Assembly (NCBI RefSeq): GCF_018918345.1
Contig: NZ_JAHLQI010000002.1
Coordinates: 248,001-312,000 of the forward strand
Direction of reading: 5' to 3'
Source: Butyricicoccus intestinisimiae
GTDB lineage: Bacteria; Bacillota; Clostridia; Oscillospirales; Butyricicoccaceae
DNA length: 64,000 bases
Part shown: one piece after another, positions 33,860 to 44,643 of the stretch
Layout of the letters: every line of letters begins with the position of its first letter
Numbering within the stretch: the stretch's first letter is position 1
Translations under genes and position numbers: made by a program
Notes under the pieces: model-generated
Told to the model about the DNA's origin: nothing
Databases searched by the model: none
What the model saw: the letters and a program-made list of their open reading frames with translations, nothing else

Positions 33860-34201
33860 TTAAACCAGCTCGATAATAGCCATCTCAGCTGCATCGCCGC
33901 GGCGCGGGCCGATCTTTACGATGCGAGTGTAGCCGCCGTTGCGGTCAGCGTACTTCTCTGCCAGCTCGCCGAATACCTTTGCTTCTACTTCCTTCTTGGT
34001 GATGAAAGCAGCTGCCTGGCGGCGGGTTGCGAGGGTGTTCTTCTTACCGAGTGTGATCATCTTCTCTGCGAGAGGACGAACTTCTCTGGCTCTTGCAACA
34101 GTGGTCTCAATTCTGCCGTTTTCCAGCAGGAAGGTTACCATTGCTCTGAGCATTGCCATTCTATGGTCAGTGGTTCTGCCGAGTTTACGGTTTCCAGCCA
34201 T
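33860..34201 (-). CDS. rplQ: 50S ribosomal protein L17
   Basis: Standard 113-residue L17 ([20 protein letters not shown]; a [20 protein letters not shown] end). Last gene of the superoperon, 86 nt after rpoA; its stop is followed by the terminator at 33790-33832. Confidence 0.97.
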   Translation of the reverse strand: MAGNRKLGRTTDHRMAMLRAMVTFLLENGRIETTVARAREVRPLAEKMITLGKKNTLATRRQAAAFITKKEVEAKVFGELAEKYADRNGGYTRIVKIGPRRGDAAEMAIIELV

Positions 34202-34287
34202 GAGAAAATTACCTCCTTTGGTACAGGTCTATCTATCCTGGCGGAGCCCCCGGCAAAAGCCGGGTTCCGCGGTATGGTTCGGGTTGT

Positions 34288-35235
34288 TTAGTCTTCGTTC
34301 TTGGCAAGGGACAGACCCATTGCCTCCAACTTGTAAATAACTTCTTCCAGAGACTTCTTGCCGAGGTTACGAACCTTCATCATGTCATCTTCGGAAGTGT
34401 TGATGAGGTCTTCTACCGTATTGATACCGGCACGCTTGAGGCAGTTGAAGGAGCGAACGGACAGATCCAGTTCCTCAATCGTCATCTCAAGAACCTTATC
34501 ATGCTGTGTCTCAGCCTTCTCAACAACGGTGGAATGAGAACCGATTTCCTCAGAGAGGTCAACAAACAGGGACAGATGGTCAGTCAGGACCTTCGCGCCC
34601 AGCGATACAGCGTCCTTTGCTGTGATCGTGCGGTCAGTCCACACTTCCAGAGTCAGTTTGTCGTAATCGGTCATATTGCCGACACGAGTATTTTCAACTG
34701 TGTAGTTTACCTTATAGACAGGCGTGTAGATCGAGTCTACCGGAATGACGCCGATTGCAGTCTGATACTGCTTGTTGCGCTCTGCGGAAACGTAACCGCG
34801 GCCATTGGTCAGGGTGATTTCCATGGACAGATGCGCATCGCTCATCAGAGTGGCAATGTGCAGCTCCGGATTGAGGATCTCTACCTCGCCGTCGGTGTGA
34901 ATGTCACCAGCGGTTACAGTGCCTTCCCCACTTGCCTCGATGTAAACCGTCTTCGGTCCATCGCAGTACAGCTTCGCAATGATGCCCTTTACGTTGAGCA
35001 CGATTTCGGTTACGTCTTCCTTTACACCAGGAATGGTAGAGAACTCGTGCTGCACACCATTGATCTTGATGCTGCTTGCAGCCGTGCCCGGCAGGCTCGA
35101 CAGCAGAATGCGGCGAAGAGAGTTTCCGAGGGTGGTTCCGTATCCGCGCTCCAGCGGCTCTACGACGAACTTGCCGTAGGAACCATCTTCTGCAAGGTTT
35201 TCGCAGTCTATACGGGGCTTTTCAATTTCGATCAT
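34288..35235 (-). CDS. rpoA: RNA polymerase alpha subunit
   Basis: The 315 residues have the assembly domain ([20 protein letters not shown], residues about 24-43) and the C-terminal DNA- and activator-binding domain with helix-hairpin-helix ([38 protein letters not shown]). Standard order rpsD-rpoA-rplQ. The start ATG is 60 nt after rpsD. Confidence 0.98.
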   Translation of the reverse strand: MIEIEKPRIDCENLAEDGSYGKFVVEPLERGYGTTLGNSLRRILLSSLPGTAASSIKINGVQHEFSTIPGVKEDVTEIVLNVKGIIAKLYCDGPKTVYIEASGEGTVTAGDIHTDGEVEILNPELHIATLMSDAHLSMEITLTNGRGYVSAERNKQYQTAIGVIPVDSIYTPVYKVNYTVENTRVGNMTDYDKLTLEVWTDRTITAKDAVSLGAKVLTDHLSLFVDLSEEIGSHSTVVEKAETQHDKVLEMTIEELDLSVRSFNCLKRAGINTVEDLINTSEDDMMKVRNLGKKSLEEVIYKLEAMGLSLAKNED

Positions 35236-35295
35236 TTAAATGATACCCTCCTTATCAGTCGGCGAAATAATAAAACAAACAAATGAGGGCAAATC

Positions 35296-35889
35296 TTACT
35301 TGGAGTACAACTCGACGATGAGGTGCTCAGCAACTTCGTAGTCGATATCATCGCGCTGCGGCATTGCGATTACCTTGCCTTCAAAGCTGTCCTTTTCCTT
35401 CTCCAGCCACTTCGGAGTAGCAGTAGCGCCCAGCTCTTCAACCAGAGCCTTGAACTTCGCGCTGGAACGGCTCTTCTCACGAACAGCGATAACATCGCCC
35501 GGCTTTACGCGGTAGGATGCGATGTCAACCTTCTGGCCGTTTACGGTGAAGTGACCGTGGGAGGTCAGCTGACGAGCTTCACGACGGGTCTTAGCAAAGC
35601 CAAGACGGTATACAACGTTATCCAGACGAGTCTCCAGGAGGATCAGCAGGTTCTCACCAGCCTTGCCTTCCATCTTTTCAGCCTTCTTGTAGTATGTTCT
35701 GAACTGCTTCTCCAGAACGCCATAGATAAACTTGACCTTCTGCTTCTCAGTCAGCTGCATAGCGTACTCAGACTGCTTTCTTCTGGACTGCTTCGGGTTT
35801 CTATTGGTTTCCTTGTTAACGCCCAGAACTGCCGGAGAAATACCCAGAGTCTTGCAGCGCTTAAGGATCGGCTGTGTGTTCTTTGCCAT
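35296..35889 (-). CDS. rpsD: 30S ribosomal protein S4
   Basis: The 197-residue S4 has the S4 RNA-binding domain ([40 protein letters not shown]). The N-terminal zinc-type cysteine set is absent (one Cys only), so it is the zinc-free form. 15 nt after rpsK. In B. subtilis S4 represses its own gene; no such leader is obvious here, since it lies inside the operon. Confidence 0.97.
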   Translation of the reverse strand: MAKNTQPILKRCKTLGISPAVLGVNKETNRNPKQSRRKQSEYAMQLTEKQKVKFIYGVLEKQFRTYYKKAEKMEGKAGENLLILLETRLDNVVYRLGFAKTRREARQLTSHGHFTVNGQKVDIASYRVKPGDVIAVREKSRSSAKFKALVEELGATATPKWLEKEKDSFEGKVIAMPQRDDIDYEVAEHLIVELYSK

Positions 35890-35904
35890 AAGTCTGTATC
35901 CTCC

Positions 35905-36306
35905 TTAAACTCTTCTTCTCTTCGGCGGACGGCAGCCATTGTGCGGGATCGGGGTAACGTCCTTGATCATGGTTACTTCCAGGCCGGTAGCCTGCAGTGC
36001 GCGGATAGCAGCCTCACGGCCGGAACCCGGGCCCTTTACGTAGACTTCAACAGTCTTCAGGCCATGCTCCATAGCAGCCTTTGCAGCGGTCTCTGCAGCG
36101 GTCTGTGCAGCGAACGGCGTGGACTTACGGGAGCCACGGAAACCCATCTCACCTGCGGATGCCCAAGAAATAGCATTGCCGTTCAGGTCGCTGATGGTTA
36201 CGATGGTATTGTTAAAGGAGGAACGGATATGAGCCGCACCCTTTTCGATGTTCTTGCTTACGCGGCGCTTACGAGAAACGGCGCCCTTCTTCTGTGCCTT
36301 AGCCAT
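35905..36306 (-). CDS. rpsK: 30S ribosomal protein S11
   Basis: Standard 133-residue S11 ([20 protein letters not shown]; the C-terminal [16 protein letters not shown]). Lies between rpsM and rpsD, 16 nt after rpsM. Confidence 0.97.
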   Translation of the reverse strand: MAKAQKKGAVSRKRRVSKNIEKGAAHIRSSFNNTIVTISDLNGNAISWASAGEMGFRGSRKSTPFAAQTAAETAAKAAMEHGLKTVEVYVKGPGSGREAAIRALQATGLEVTMIKDVTPIPHNGCRPPKRRRV

Positions 36307-36322
36307 TTTTCAGTACGCCTCC

Positions 36323-36688
36323 TTACTTCTTCTTGTTCGCAATGGTCTTCTTCGGGCCCTTGCGAGTACGAGCGTTGGTCTTGGTACGCTGACCGCGAAC
36401 CGGCAGGCCTCTTCTGTGGCGAACGCCACGATAGGAGCCGATTTCTACCAGGCGCTTGATGTTCAGCGCAACTTCACGGCGCAGGTCGCCTTCTACAGTA
36501 TAATCATGGATCACTTCGCGCAGCTTGATTTCTTCTGCTTCAGTCAGATCCTTAACACGAGTATCCGGATTGATACCCGCCTTCTTCAAAATCTCATTGG
36601 ACAGCTTCCGTCCGATGCCGTAGACATAGGTCAGACCAATTTCTACGCGCTTTTCTCTCGGAAGGTCTACACCGGCAATTCTTGCCAT
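36323..36688 (-). CDS. rpsM: 30S ribosomal protein S13
   Basis: Standard 121-residue S13 ([40 protein letters not shown]). Contacts the 50S subunit and P-site tRNA. 35 nt after rpmJ. Confidence 0.97.
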   Translation of the reverse strand: MARIAGVDLPREKRVEIGLTYVYGIGRKLSNEILKKAGINPDTRVKDLTEAEEIKLREVIHDYTVEGDLRREVALNIKRLVEIGSYRGVRHRRGLPVRGQRTKTNARTRKGPKKTIANKKK

Positions 36689-36723
36689 TTATTAACGCAC
36701 CTCCTGTGTGGTTCAGTGGGGAA

Positions 36724-36912
<189 letters not shown>

Positions 36913-37137
36913 TTACTTGGATCTCCAGGTGATTCTGCCCTTGGTCAGGTCATACGGAGAGACCTGTACCGTTACTTTATCGCCGGGCAGGATGCGAATA
37001 TAATTCATTCTAAGCTTACCGGAGATGTGAGCCTGAATGACCGGCTTCGCCGGATTGTTCAGTTCTACCTTAAAGGTAGCGTTTGGCAGCGCCTCTATGA
37101 CGGTACCTTCCAGTTCAATCAAGTCCTCTTTTGGCAT
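36913..37137 (-). CDS. infA: translation initiation factor IF-1
   Basis: The 74-residue OB-fold protein ([53 protein letters not shown]) blocks the A site during initiation. I chose ATG 37137, 8 nt after GGAGG, over an in-frame ATG 15 nt upstream that would lie on top of the ribosome binding site. The KOW-domain gene often found between map and infA in Firmicutes is absent; the 144-nt gap holds no gene. Confidence 0.96.
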   Translation of the reverse strand: MPKEDLIELEGTVIEALPNATFKVELNNPAKPVIQAHISGKLRMNYIRILPGDKVTVQVSPYDLTKGRITWRSK

Positions 37138-37281
37138 CTTAATTTCCTCCAATTGTCAGAAAGTCTACGGCCCTGCATGTTTTGCCAGGCCCCCGCTCTG
37201 ATGGAGCAGCGCAGCATCGCTTCTCCGCAGCCGCAGCGGGATAAAATCAAATCATGGGGTTTGCGTGCAGAATCCCCGCGC

Positions 37282-38049
37282 TCACCAATTTTCTCCGTCG
37301 GTAGGGAAGGTCAGAATGACCGGATCTCCCTCGGTGATTGCGATGGAATTCTCGTAGTGCGCAGACAGCTTGCCGTCTGCCGTCTTGACGGTCCAACCGT
37401 CCGGCAGTACCTTTACTGCATACGTTCCTACGTTTACCATAGGCTCAATGGCTAAGGTCATTCCCGGCTGAAGCCGCACGCCGTGCCCCGGACGGCCGAA
37501 ATTCGGAACCTCCGGATCTTCATGCAGATTCGCGCCTACGCCGTGTCCTACATAATCGCGCACGAGGGAAAAGCCCTGCGCCTCGACATACGTCTGGATG
37601 GCGTTGGAAATGTCTGATATACGATTACCCTTGCGGGCAAACTTGATGCCCTCATAGAAACTCTGTCGGGTCACTGCGATGAGCTTTCTTGCCTCTTCCG
37701 ACACCTCTCCGCACGGGATGGTGCAGGCACAGTCGCCATGGAAGCCGTTGATGTACGCACCAACGTCCACTTTGACAATATCACCCTCGTGAATGACACG
37801 GGAACGCGAGGGGATGCCATGGATTACTTCATCGTTGATCGAAACACAGGCACTGCCCGGAAATCCGCCATAGCCAAGAAAAGACGGTTTTGCCCCGGCT
37901 TTTTCTATCGTTTTCCGAACAATCTTATCGATTTCACCTGTGGTGACCCCCGGCCGGACAGCACGAGCCGCAGCGGCGCGTGCCGCTGCGGTGATTCGTC
38001 CTGCCTGACGCATTAATTCCAATTCTTTATTGGATTTAAGTCTAATCAT
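37282..38049 (-). CDS. map: methionine aminopeptidase, type I
   Basis: It removes the initiator Met from nascent proteins. The 255 residues have the pita-bread fold with metal ligands in VKVDVGAYINGFHGDCA (Asp, Asp), VGHGVGANLHEDPEV (His), MTLAIEPMVN (Glu) and the C-terminal Glu in AHYENSIAI. Five nt after adk; common adk-map-infA order. Confidence 0.97.
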   Translation of the reverse strand: MIRLKSNKELELMRQAGRITAAARAAAARAVRPGVTTGEIDKIVRKTIEKAGAKPSFLGYGGFPGSACVSINDEVIHGIPSRSRVIHEGDIVKVDVGAYINGFHGDCACTIPCGEVSEEARKLIAVTRQSFYEGIKFARKGNRISDISNAIQTYVEAQGFSLVRDYVGHGVGANLHEDPEVPNFGRPGHGVRLQPGMTLAIEPMVNVGTYAVKVLPDGWTVKTADGKLSAHYENSIAITEGDPVILTFPTDGENW

Positions 38050-38054
38050 CTCGT

Positions 38055-38690
38055 TTAAATCTCCAGTGCTTCGCAGGCCAGCTTCTTGGTCTTTTCGAAA
38101 TCGTTGTCGATCTCGATGCTCTTGAGCTTGCCCAGGTTCGCATAGAAGCCCTTTACCGGCTCGGTCTGTTCATGGTAGGTCTTCAGACGAGCAAGCACGG
38201 TTTCCGGTGCGTCGTCCTTGCGGATAACGATCTGGTCGCCGCAGTTGTCGCAGATGCCTTCCTTCTTCGGAGCCATAGCTTCACTGTTGACATTATAGGT
38301 AGCGCCGCAAGACAGGCATACACGTCTGCCGCTCATGCGGTTGACAATGGTCTCGTCCGGAATTTCCAGAGAGAGTGCACAGTCCATCGGTACGACCTTT
38401 TCCAAAGCCTCAGCCTGCGGAATGTTGCGCGGGAATCCGTCCAGAATGCAGCCGTTTGCGCAGTCGTCCTGTGCAAGGCGATCCTTGATGAGGCCGATAA
38501 CGACTTCATCCGGTACCAGTTCGCCGGCATCCATGTACTTCTTTGCGCTCATACCGAGCTCAGTCTGATTCTTGATGGCTTCACGGAGCATATTGCCGGT
38601 GGATACAGACGGAATACCCATCTTTTCGATGAGATATGCTGCCAGAGTACCCTTACCAGCGCCCGGTGCGCCGAGTAAAACGAGTTTCAT
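38055..38690 (-). CDS. adk: adenylate kinase
   Basis: Interconverts ATP + AMP and 2 ADP. The 211 residues have the P-loop LLGAPGAGKGTLA, the long LID domain with a zinc-type Cys4 site (CLSCGATYNVN, then CDNCG) and the Arg cluster RMSGRRVC. 63 nt after secY. Confidence 0.97.
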   Translation of the reverse strand: MKLVLLGAPGAGKGTLAAYLIEKMGIPSVSTGNMLREAIKNQTELGMSAKKYMDAGELVPDEVVIGLIKDRLAQDDCANGCILDGFPRNIPQAEALEKVVPMDCALSLEIPDETIVNRMSGRRVCLSCGATYNVNSEAMAPKKEGICDNCGDQIVIRKDDAPETVLARLKTYHEQTEPVKGFYANLGKLKSIEIDNDFEKTKKLACEALEI

Positions 38691-38753
38691 GTTTCGATCT
38701 CCTCTATTATAACCGCTGATTCCTTAAATTGCAAGCAAAATTTTCACTAAATT

Positions 38754-40037
38754 TTACTCAAGGAATCCCTTATAATTTCTCATCATGAGCTGACTCTCCA
38801 GCTGACGAACCGTCTCAAGAGCAACGCCGACAACGATGAGTACCGAAGTACCGCCCAGTGCCACATTGTTCAGGCTGGAATTGAGTGCGCCTACGACCAG
38901 CGGAACGCCGGCTACAATGCTCAGGAAGATGGCACCGAGGAAGGTAACCTTTCCGAGAGCCTTGCTGATGAAATCCGATGTCGGCCGACCCGGACGGAAG
39001 CCCGGAATGAAGCCGCCGTTTTTCTTCAGGTTGTTCGCAATTTCAATCGGATTGAACTGAATCGCAGCGTAGAAATAGCTGAACATGAAGATCAGTGCGA
39101 TGTACACAATGATGTAAAACGGATTGGTGGTTTCAAACAGATTGAAGATGAAGGAGGCAACGCCGCCCGCCTTCACATTTGTCATCATCTTGATCGTAGA
39201 CGGCAGAGACATGATAGAAGCTGCAAAGATGATCGGCATAACGCCGGATGCATTGACCTTGATCGGCAGATGGGTGGACTGGCCGCCGTACATCTTTCGA
39301 CCAACAACGCGCTTTGCATACTGAATCGGGATTCTGCGCTCTGCATCGGAGATGAATACAACAAATACTACGATAGCGAGTGCCACGATGATAGTCAGTG
39401 CAGCTACGAAGTAGCTTACGCCGCCGTCGCGAACCAGCTCTACCAGCGTAGATGCCATTGCCGGACCTCTGGAAACGATACCTGCGAAAAGCAGAATGCT
39501 GATGCCGTTGCCGACACCGTTCTTGCTGATCTGCTCACCCATGTACATGATGAGCGCGGTACCTGCGGTAAAGGTCAGAACAATGACGAATCCATGCCAG
39601 AAGTCTGTCTGAGCAATCAGATTGTTGCTTCTGAGCAGGACATAATAGGAGTAGCCCTGGAGAAGACCCAGCGCAACACCCAGATAACGGGTGATGGCTG
39701 AAATCTTCTTCTGGCCTTCCTCGCCTTCCTCACGAACCATGCGCTCGAGTGCCGGAATGGCAACCGTGAGCAGCTGGATGATGATGGAGGCGTTAATATA
39801 CGGGGTGACCGACATTGCAAAAATCGTCGCTCTGGACAGACCGCCGCCGGAAAATACATTCATCAGACCCAGCGCGGTGCCGGACATCGAATCAAAGTAT
39901 GTGGACAGCTGTGCAATGTCAATATACGGTACAGGGATAGAGGAGCCCAACCGGAACAGAAGGATGATAAACGCTGTGTACAGCAGCTTTTTCTTCAGCT
40001 CCGGAACTTGCCATGCGGCTTTTAAGGTCTCGAACAC
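38754..40037 (-). CDS. secY: preprotein translocase subunit SecY
   Basis: The 427-residue channel protein has ten transmembrane helices. Recognisable segments are FIILLFRLGSSIPVPYIDIA in the first part, the loop GSSLPVPYI-type motif, GNGISILLFAGIVSRGP and GGFIPGFRPGRPTSDF. It forms the Sec channel with SecE and SecG. 1 nt after rplO. Confidence 0.97.
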   Translation of the reverse strand: MFETLKAAWQVPELKKKLLYTAFIILLFRLGSSIPVPYIDIAQLSTYFDSMSGTALGLMNVFSGGGLSRATIFAMSVTPYINASIIIQLLTVAIPALERMVREEGEEGQKKISAITRYLGVALGLLQGYSYYVLLRSNNLIAQTDFWHGFVIVLTFTAGTALIMYMGEQISKNGVGNGISILLFAGIVSRGPAMASTLVELVRDGGVSYFVAALTIIVALAIVVFVVFISDAERRIPIQYAKRVVGRKMYGGQSTHLPIKVNASGVMPIIFAASIMSLPSTIKMMTNVKAGGVASFIFNLFETTNPFYIIVYIALIFMFSYFYAAIQFNPIEIANNLKKNGGFIPGFRPGRPTSDFISKALGKVTFLGAIFLSIVAGVPLVVGALNSSLNNVALGGTSVLIVVGVALETVRQLESQLMMRNYKGFLE

Positions 40038-40038
40038 C

Positions 40039-40479
40039 TTATACCACCTCGGCCTTTCCTCCTGCTGCCTCGATTTTCTCCTTTGCGGAAGCAGAGAAAG
40101 CAGCTGCCTGTACGGTCAGCTTCTTGGTGATCTCACCGTTGCCCAGTACCTTGACACCGTCCAGTGTCTTCTTTACCAGACCAGCTTCTACCAGATCAGC
40201 AGCAGTAACAACTGCGCCGTCCTCGAAACGGTTGAGATCGGATACATTTACCACTGCATTCTCGGTACCGAAAATGTTGTGGAAACCGCGCTTCGGCAGA
40301 CGACGAGCCAGCGGCATCTGACCGCCTTCAAAGCCCGGACGTACACCGCCGCCAGAACGAGCCCACTGGCCCTTGTGGCCGCGGCCTGCGGTCTTGCCGT
40401 TGCCGGAACCAGCACCACGGCCCTTGCGGAATGCAGGCTGAGTAGAACCTTCAGCCGGCTTCAGATCCTGTAACTTCAT
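40039..40479 (-). CDS. rplO: 50S ribosomal protein L15
   Basis: Standard 146-residue L15 with Gly-rich N-terminus ([38 protein letters not shown]). Lies between rpmD and secY. Confidence 0.97.
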   Translation of the reverse strand: MKLQDLKPAEGSTQPAFRKGRGAGSGNGKTAGRGHKGQWARSGGGVRPGFEGGQMPLARRLPKRGFHNIFGTENAVVNVSDLNRFEDGAVVTAADLVEAGLVKKTLDGVKVLGNGEITKKLTVQAAAFSASAKEKIEAAGGKAEVV

Positions 40480-40492
40480 GTTCTACACCTCC

Positions 40493-40675
40493 TTATGCGT
40501 TAGCCTCGACCTTGACCAGGTAGCTGATCTGAGCGATCTTGCCACGGGTCTGGGCATTGTCGGGCTGAATGGTTACGTCGTTGATCGTCTTAAGACCCAA
40601 GGAATGAGCTGTGGCAATGTGCTTCTTGTTTCTGCCAGACAAGCTCTTAACCAGGGTAATCTTCAGGTTTTCCAT
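40493..40675 (-). CDS. rpmD: 50S ribosomal protein L30
   Basis: Standard 60-residue L30 (MENLKITLVKSLSGRNKKHI; TARSLGLKTINDV-type segment ATAHSLGLKTINDVTIQ). 17 nt after rpsE and 13 nt before rplO. Confidence 0.96.
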   Translation of the reverse strand: MENLKITLVKSLSGRNKKHIATAHSLGLKTINDVTIQPDNAQTRGKIAQISYLVKVEANA

Positions 40676-40692
40676 TGAAACTACCCCTCCTA

Positions 40693-41190
40693 TTAAAGTT
40701 CTTCAGCAGACTTGCCGCGAACTGCAGCAACCTGCTCTGCGGTGCGCAGGCTCTTCAGACCTTCGATCGTTGCGTTTACAACGTTCTGCGGGTTGCGGGA
40801 GCGCAGGCACTTGGTACGGATGTCCTTGATACCAGCAACTTCTACCACTGCACGAACTGCGCCGCCAGCGATAACGCCGGTACCAGGAGCAGCCGGCTTC
40901 AGGAGGACACGGCCAGCGCCGAACTCGCCGATAGTCTCGTGCGGGATGGAGCTGCCCTTCAGGCTAATAGTTACCAGGTTCTTCTTTGCGTCCTCGATTG
41001 CCTTGCGGATTGCATCCGGAACTTCGGCAGCCTTACCCTGGCCTACGCCGATGGTACCCTTCTGGTCACCAATGACAACCAGTGCAGCGAACTTCATAAC
41101 ACGACCGCCCTTGACGGTCTTAGATACTCGATTTAAAGCGACTACTCTTTCTTCGTACTCAGAGGCGCCGCGTTCATACTTTCCAGCCAT
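40693..41190 (-). CDS. rpsE: 30S ribosomal protein S5
   Basis: 165 residues; the N-terminal double-stranded RNA-binding-like fold ([40 protein letters not shown]) and the C-terminal domain ([20 protein letters not shown]). Involved in decoding fidelity. Spc operon order rplR-rpsE-rpmD. Confidence 0.97.
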   Translation of the reverse strand: MAGKYERGASEYEERVVALNRVSKTVKGGRVMKFAALVVIGDQKGTIGVGQGKAAEVPDAIRKAIEDAKKNLVTISLKGSSIPHETIGEFGAGRVLLKPAAPGTGVIAGGAVRAVVEVAGIKDIRTKCLRSRNPQNVVNATIEGLKSLRTAEQVAAVRGKSAEEL

Positions 41191-41208
41191 TTGTTTCCCT
41201 CCTTCCGA

Positions 41209-41568
41209 TTAAAACTTCAGGCCGCCCTCACGGGCACCTTCTGCGAGTTCCTTGACACGGCCATGGTATACGTAACCGCCGCGGTCAAATACGACAGTCT
41301 CGACACCCTTAGCCAGTGCACGCTCAGCAATCAGCTTGCCGACCTTGCGTGCAGCTTCCTTGTTGCCGCCATACTCGCTGAAGTCCTTCTCGGTGGTGGA
41401 TGCAGCTGCAAGCGTTACGCCCTGGACATCATCGATGACCTGAGCAAAAATGTTCTTAGAGCTTCTGAATACGTTGAGACGCGGACGCTGAGCAGTACCG
41501 GAAACTGCGCCGCGTACTCTCTTATGGCGTCTGAGACGCTGCTTGTTAGAGTCTTTCTTTGAAACCAT
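41209..41568 (-). CDS. rplR: 50S ribosomal protein L18
   Basis: 119-residue 5S rRNA-binding protein ([60 protein letters not shown]). 16 nt after rplF. Confidence 0.97.
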   Translation of the reverse strand: MVSKKDSNKQRLRRHKRVRGAVSGTAQRPRLNVFRSSKNIFAQVIDDVQGVTLAAASTTEKDFSEYGGNKEAARKVGKLIAERALAKGVETVVFDRGGYVYHGRVKELAEGAREGGLKF

Positions 41569-41584
41569 TTAGGCACACCTTCCT

Positions 41585-42130
41585 TTACTTCTTCTTTGCG
41601 CCGGTCTTGCCTTCCTTGCGGCGGATATGTTCGTCAGCATACTTGATGCCCTTGCCCTTGTACGGCTCCGGCGGTCTCTTCTCACGAACTTCAGCTGCAA
41701 ACTGGCCGACCTTCTGCTTATCCGGACCAGAGATGATGATCTTGTTGGTACCCTCAACAGTGATGGTGATGCCGTCAATCTCATCAAACGTTACCGGATG
41801 GGAATAACCCAGGTTCATGGTCAGGGTCTTGCCGGACTTGGATACACGGTAGCCAACGCCGTTAACCTCGAGAACCTTCTGGAAGCCCTCGGTTACACCA
41901 ATAACCATGTTGTTGATCAGGGAACGGGACAGACCATGCAGTGCACGGTTCTGCTTCTCGTCATTCGAACGAGATACGGTGATGGTGTTGCCTTCTACAG
42001 CAACATGCATTGCCGGATGGATCTCACGGGTCAGGGTGCCGTTCTTGCCCTTGACGGTGATGGTGTTGCCGTCGAGCTTTACCTCAACGCCTTCCGGTAC
42101 TGTGATCGGTGCTCTACCAATTCTAGACAT
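41585..42130 (-). CDS. rplF: 50S ribosomal protein L6
   Basis: 181 residues with two related domains (MSRIGRAPITVPEGVEVKLD; the C-terminal signature RPPEPYKGKGIKYADEHIRR). 15 nt after rpsH. Confidence 0.97.
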   Translation of the reverse strand: MSRIGRAPITVPEGVEVKLDGNTITVKGKNGTLTREIHPAMHVAVEGNTITVSRSNDEKQNRALHGLSRSLINNMVIGVTEGFQKVLEVNGVGYRVSKSGKTLTMNLGYSHPVTFDEIDGITITVEGTNKIIISGPDKQKVGQFAAEVREKRPPEPYKGKGIKYADEHIRRKEGKTGAKKK

Positions 42131-42145
42131 TCTCAGTACCTCCCC

Positions 42146-42538
42146 TTACCATACAAATGCAAGGACTTCGCCGCCGACATTCAGCTCGCGAGCCTTCTTG
42201 TCGGTCATAACGCCCTTAGATGTGGAAATGATGGCAATACCCAGGCCGCGCAGTACCTGCGGCAGCTCCTGAGCACCTGCGTATACACGCAGGCCCGGCT
42301 TGGAAACGCGCTTCAGGCCGGTGATTGCCTTCTCATTGTTGTTGTACTTCAGTGTGATGTGGATGGTGCCCTGACCGCCCTCGATTACCTTGAAGTCCTT
42401 GATATAGCCTTCGTCCAGAAGAATCTGTGCAATAGCCTTCTTCATGCCGGAAGCCGGGACATCAACAGTAGCGTGGCGTGCAGTGCCCGCATTTCTGATG
42501 CGGGTAAGCATATCCGCGATCGGATCTGTGATCTGCAT
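42146..42538 (-). CDS. rpsH: 30S ribosomal protein S8
   Basis: 130-residue S8 ([40 protein letters not shown]). Preceded by an unusually long 157-nt gap from rpsN that contains a strong hairpin. In E. coli S8 represses the spc operon by binding its mRNA; whether that applies here is unknown. Confidence 0.97.
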   Translation of the reverse strand: MQITDPIADMLTRIRNAGTARHATVDVPASGMKKAIAQILLDEGYIKDFKVIEGGQGTIHITLKYNNNEKAITGLKRVSKPGLRVYAGAQELPQVLRGLGIAIISTSKGVMTDKKARELNVGGEVLAFVW

Positions 42539-42695
42539 TACTTTGTCCTCCTTACAGAAGTTAGAGAGTGATTCTCTCCACTTTTCCGGGCTGAAACAGA
42601 TAAATTCAGCCGCGGGCGGGTTTACAGAAATGATATAGAGAAACAGTTAACGGTAGATCCTGTGATCTCCGTTAGCTGTTTTTCACAAAAATGAA
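42539..42695 (-). other. 157-nt rpsN-rpsH spacer with a strong hairpin
   Basis: Most neighbouring genes are separated by 12-23 nt. This gap holds an inverted repeat: 42641-42659 pairs with 42664-42681 (AAACAG, T.G, TAACGG, GATC; about 17 pairs, a 1-nt bulge and a 4-nt loop). On the minus strand it is followed by a U-rich tail (TTTCTCTATATC). No coding sequence is seen in it. Confidence 0.75.
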
Positions 42696-42881
42696 TTACC
42701 AGGATGCCTTCTTTACGCCCGGGATCTGGCCCTTGTAAGCCAGCTCACGGAAGCAAATACGGCAGATGCCATAGTTGCGCAGGTAAGCGTGCGGACGACC
42801 GCAAATCTTGCAGCGGTTGTAAGCACGAGTAGAGAACTTCGGCTTTGCCTGCTGCTTGAGAACCATAGACTTCTTAGCCAT
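42696..42881 (-). CDS. rpsN: 30S ribosomal protein S14, zinc-binding type
   Basis: 61 residues, the short zinc type with two CxxC pairs ([20 protein letters not shown], then CFRELA). The longer zinc-independent form is a separate gene in many bacteria and is not seen here. 13 nt after rplE. Confidence 0.97.
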   Translation of the reverse strand: MAKKSMVLKQQAKPKFSTRAYNRCKICGRPHAYLRNYGICRICFRELAYKGQIPGVKKASW

Positions 42882-42894
42882 TTTCTACTCCTCC

Positions 42895-43437
42895 TTACTT
42901 TGCGAACGGAGCGCCCAGAGCAGACAGCAGCTCACGAGCCTCTTCGTCGGTGTTTGCAGTGGTTACAATTGCAATGTCCATGCCGCGAATCTTATCGATC
43001 TGATCGTACTCGATTTCCGGGAAGATCAGCTGTTCCTTCAGGCCGATTGCGTAGTTGCCGCGACCGTCGAAGGAGTTCGGGTTGATACCACGGAAGTCAC
43101 GTACACGCGGGAGAGCGATGTTGAAGAAACGATCCAGGAACTCCCACATACGGTCGCCGCGCAGCGTTACGCGAACGCCTACCGGCATGCCCTCACGCAG
43201 ACGGAAGTTTGCGATGGACTTCTTTGCGCGGGTTACAACGGCGTGCTGACCGGTGATCATGGTGATGTCACGAACGATTGCGTCAAGTACCTTGGAGTTG
43301 CCGTTTGCTTCTGCACCGCAGCCGACGTTGATAACGATCTTGTCGAGCTTCGGGATCTGCATAACGCTCTTGTACTCAAACTTCTTCATCAGAGCAGGAG
43401 CAACCTCTGCCTGATATTTATCCTTTAATACTGGCAT
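42895..43437 (-). CDS. rplE: 50S ribosomal protein L5
   Basis: 180-residue 5S rRNA-binding protein ([60 protein letters not shown]). Part of the 5S RNP with L18. Confidence 0.97.
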   Translation of the reverse strand: MPVLKDKYQAEVAPALMKKFEYKSVMQIPKLDKIVINVGCGAEANGNSKVLDAIVRDITMITGQHAVVTRAKKSIANFRLREGMPVGVRVTLRGDRMWEFLDRFFNIALPRVRDFRGINPNSFDGRGNYAIGLKEQLIFPEIEYDQIDKIRGMDIAIVTTANTDEEARELLSALGAPFAK

Positions 43438-43455
43438 TTGTTACAACCTCCTCAA

Positions 43456-43773
43456 TTAGTATGCTTCGCCGCAATGCTTGCACACGCGAACCTTGGAGCC
43501 ATCCTCCAGGAACTTGTGAGCCGGACGGGTCTTCTTGTTGCACTTCGGGCAAACAGCCATTACCTTGCAGGCACGGATTGCGCCTTCGCGCTTAACGATA
43601 CCGCCGGTCTCGCCCTGACGGCGCGGCTTGACATGGGTGGTGAGCATGTTAACGCCCTCGATCACTACCTGACCCTTCTTCGGGTTTACAGAGATGATCT
43701 TGCCACTCTTGCCCTTTTCCTTACCGGAAAGAACGACTGCGGTGTCGCCCTTCTTTACATGCAGAGTATTCAT
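43456..43773 (-). CDS. rplX: 50S ribosomal protein L24
   Basis: 105 residues with a KOW motif near the start ([20 protein letters not shown]) and a C-terminal zinc-like cysteine set ([22 protein letters not shown]), typical of many Firmicutes L24. An assembly initiator of 50S. Confidence 0.97.
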   Translation of the reverse strand: MNTLHVKKGDTAVVLSGKEKGKSGKIISVNPKKGQVVIEGVNMLTTHVKPRRQGETGGIVKREGAIRACKVMAVCPKCNKKTRPAHKFLEDGSKVRVCKHCGEAY

Positions 43774-43788
43774 TAACGGACGACCTCC

Positions 43789-44157
43789 TTACAGTACTTC
43801 CGGAGCCAGAGACAGGATCTTCATGAAGTCCTTGTCACGCAGCTCTCTTGCCACAGGCCCAAAGATACGGGTGCCCTGCGGGTTTTTGTCTTCACGAATG
43901 ATGACTGCTGCATTCTCGTCGAAACGGATGTAGCTGCCATCTGCACGGCGCAGGCCCTTGCGGGAACGGACGATAACGGCCTTAACGACCTGGCCCTTCT
44001 TTACGCCGCCGCCCGGTGTGCACTTGCGAACCGAGCATACGATGATGTCACCGATGTTGCCATACTTACGTGCGGAGCCGCCCAGAACACGGATGCACTT
44101 CAGTTCCTTGGCACCGCTGTTGTCAGCAGCACGGAGAAATGTTTCCTGCTGAATCAT
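43789..44157 (-). CDS. rplN: 50S ribosomal protein L14
   Basis: 122 residues with the invariant start [20 protein letters not shown] and [16 protein letters not shown]-like centre. Forms an inter-subunit bridge. 12 nt after rpsQ. Confidence 0.97.
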   Translation of the reverse strand: MIQQETFLRAADNSGAKELKCIRVLGGSARKYGNIGDIIVCSVRKCTPGGGVKKGQVVKAVIVRSRKGLRRADGSYIRFDENAAVIIREDKNPQGTRIFGPVARELRDKDFMKILSLAPEVL

Positions 44158-44169
44158 GTGCGCTCCTCC

Positions 44170-44427
44170 TTACTTAGCCTTTTCGATGATCTCTACAAGT
44201 CTCCAACGCTTGTCCTTGGACAGCGGGCGAGTCTCCATAACCTCAACGGTGTCGCCTACGCGGCACTCGTTGTTCTCGTCATGAGCCTTCAGCTTGTAGG
44301 TTCTCTTGATAATCTTCTTATAAAGCGGATGCTGTACGCTGTCCGCGATAGCAACGACAATCGTCTTGTCCATCTTGTCAGAAACGACCTTGCCGACTCT
44401 TGTCTTGCGGAAAGTTCTATCAGCCAT
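44170..44427 (-). CDS. rpsQ: 30S ribosomal protein S17
   Basis: 85-residue OB-fold protein ([40 protein letters not shown]). 15 nt after rpmC. Confidence 0.97.
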   Translation of the reverse strand: MADRTFRKTRVGKVVSDKMDKTIVVAIADSVQHPLYKKIIKRTYKLKAHDENNECRVGDTVEVMETRPLSKDKRWRLVEIIEKAK

Positions 44428-44442
44428 TTGTAGTTACCTCCC

Positions 44443-44643
44443 TTACGCCTTTTCCGTCAGCTGATGCTCACGGAGAATAGTGTTGACTCTGGCAATATCG
44501 CGCTTAACTTCTGCGATTCTCGTCGGGTTGTCGAGCTGGTTGGTCGCATTCTGCAGACGCAGGTTGAAGAGGTCCTTCTTCAGGTCGGTGAGCTTAACTT
44601 CCAGCTCTTCAACACTCAGCTCTCTGATCTCTTTAGCCTTCAT
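44443..44643 (-). CDS. rpmC: 50S ribosomal protein L29
   Basis: 66-residue helical protein near the tunnel exit ([40 protein letters not shown]). The start overlaps the rplP stop by 1 nt. Confidence 0.97.
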   Translation of the reverse strand: MKAKEIRELSVEELEVKLTDLKKDLFNLRLQNATNQLDNPTRIAEVKRDIARVNTILREHQLTEKA

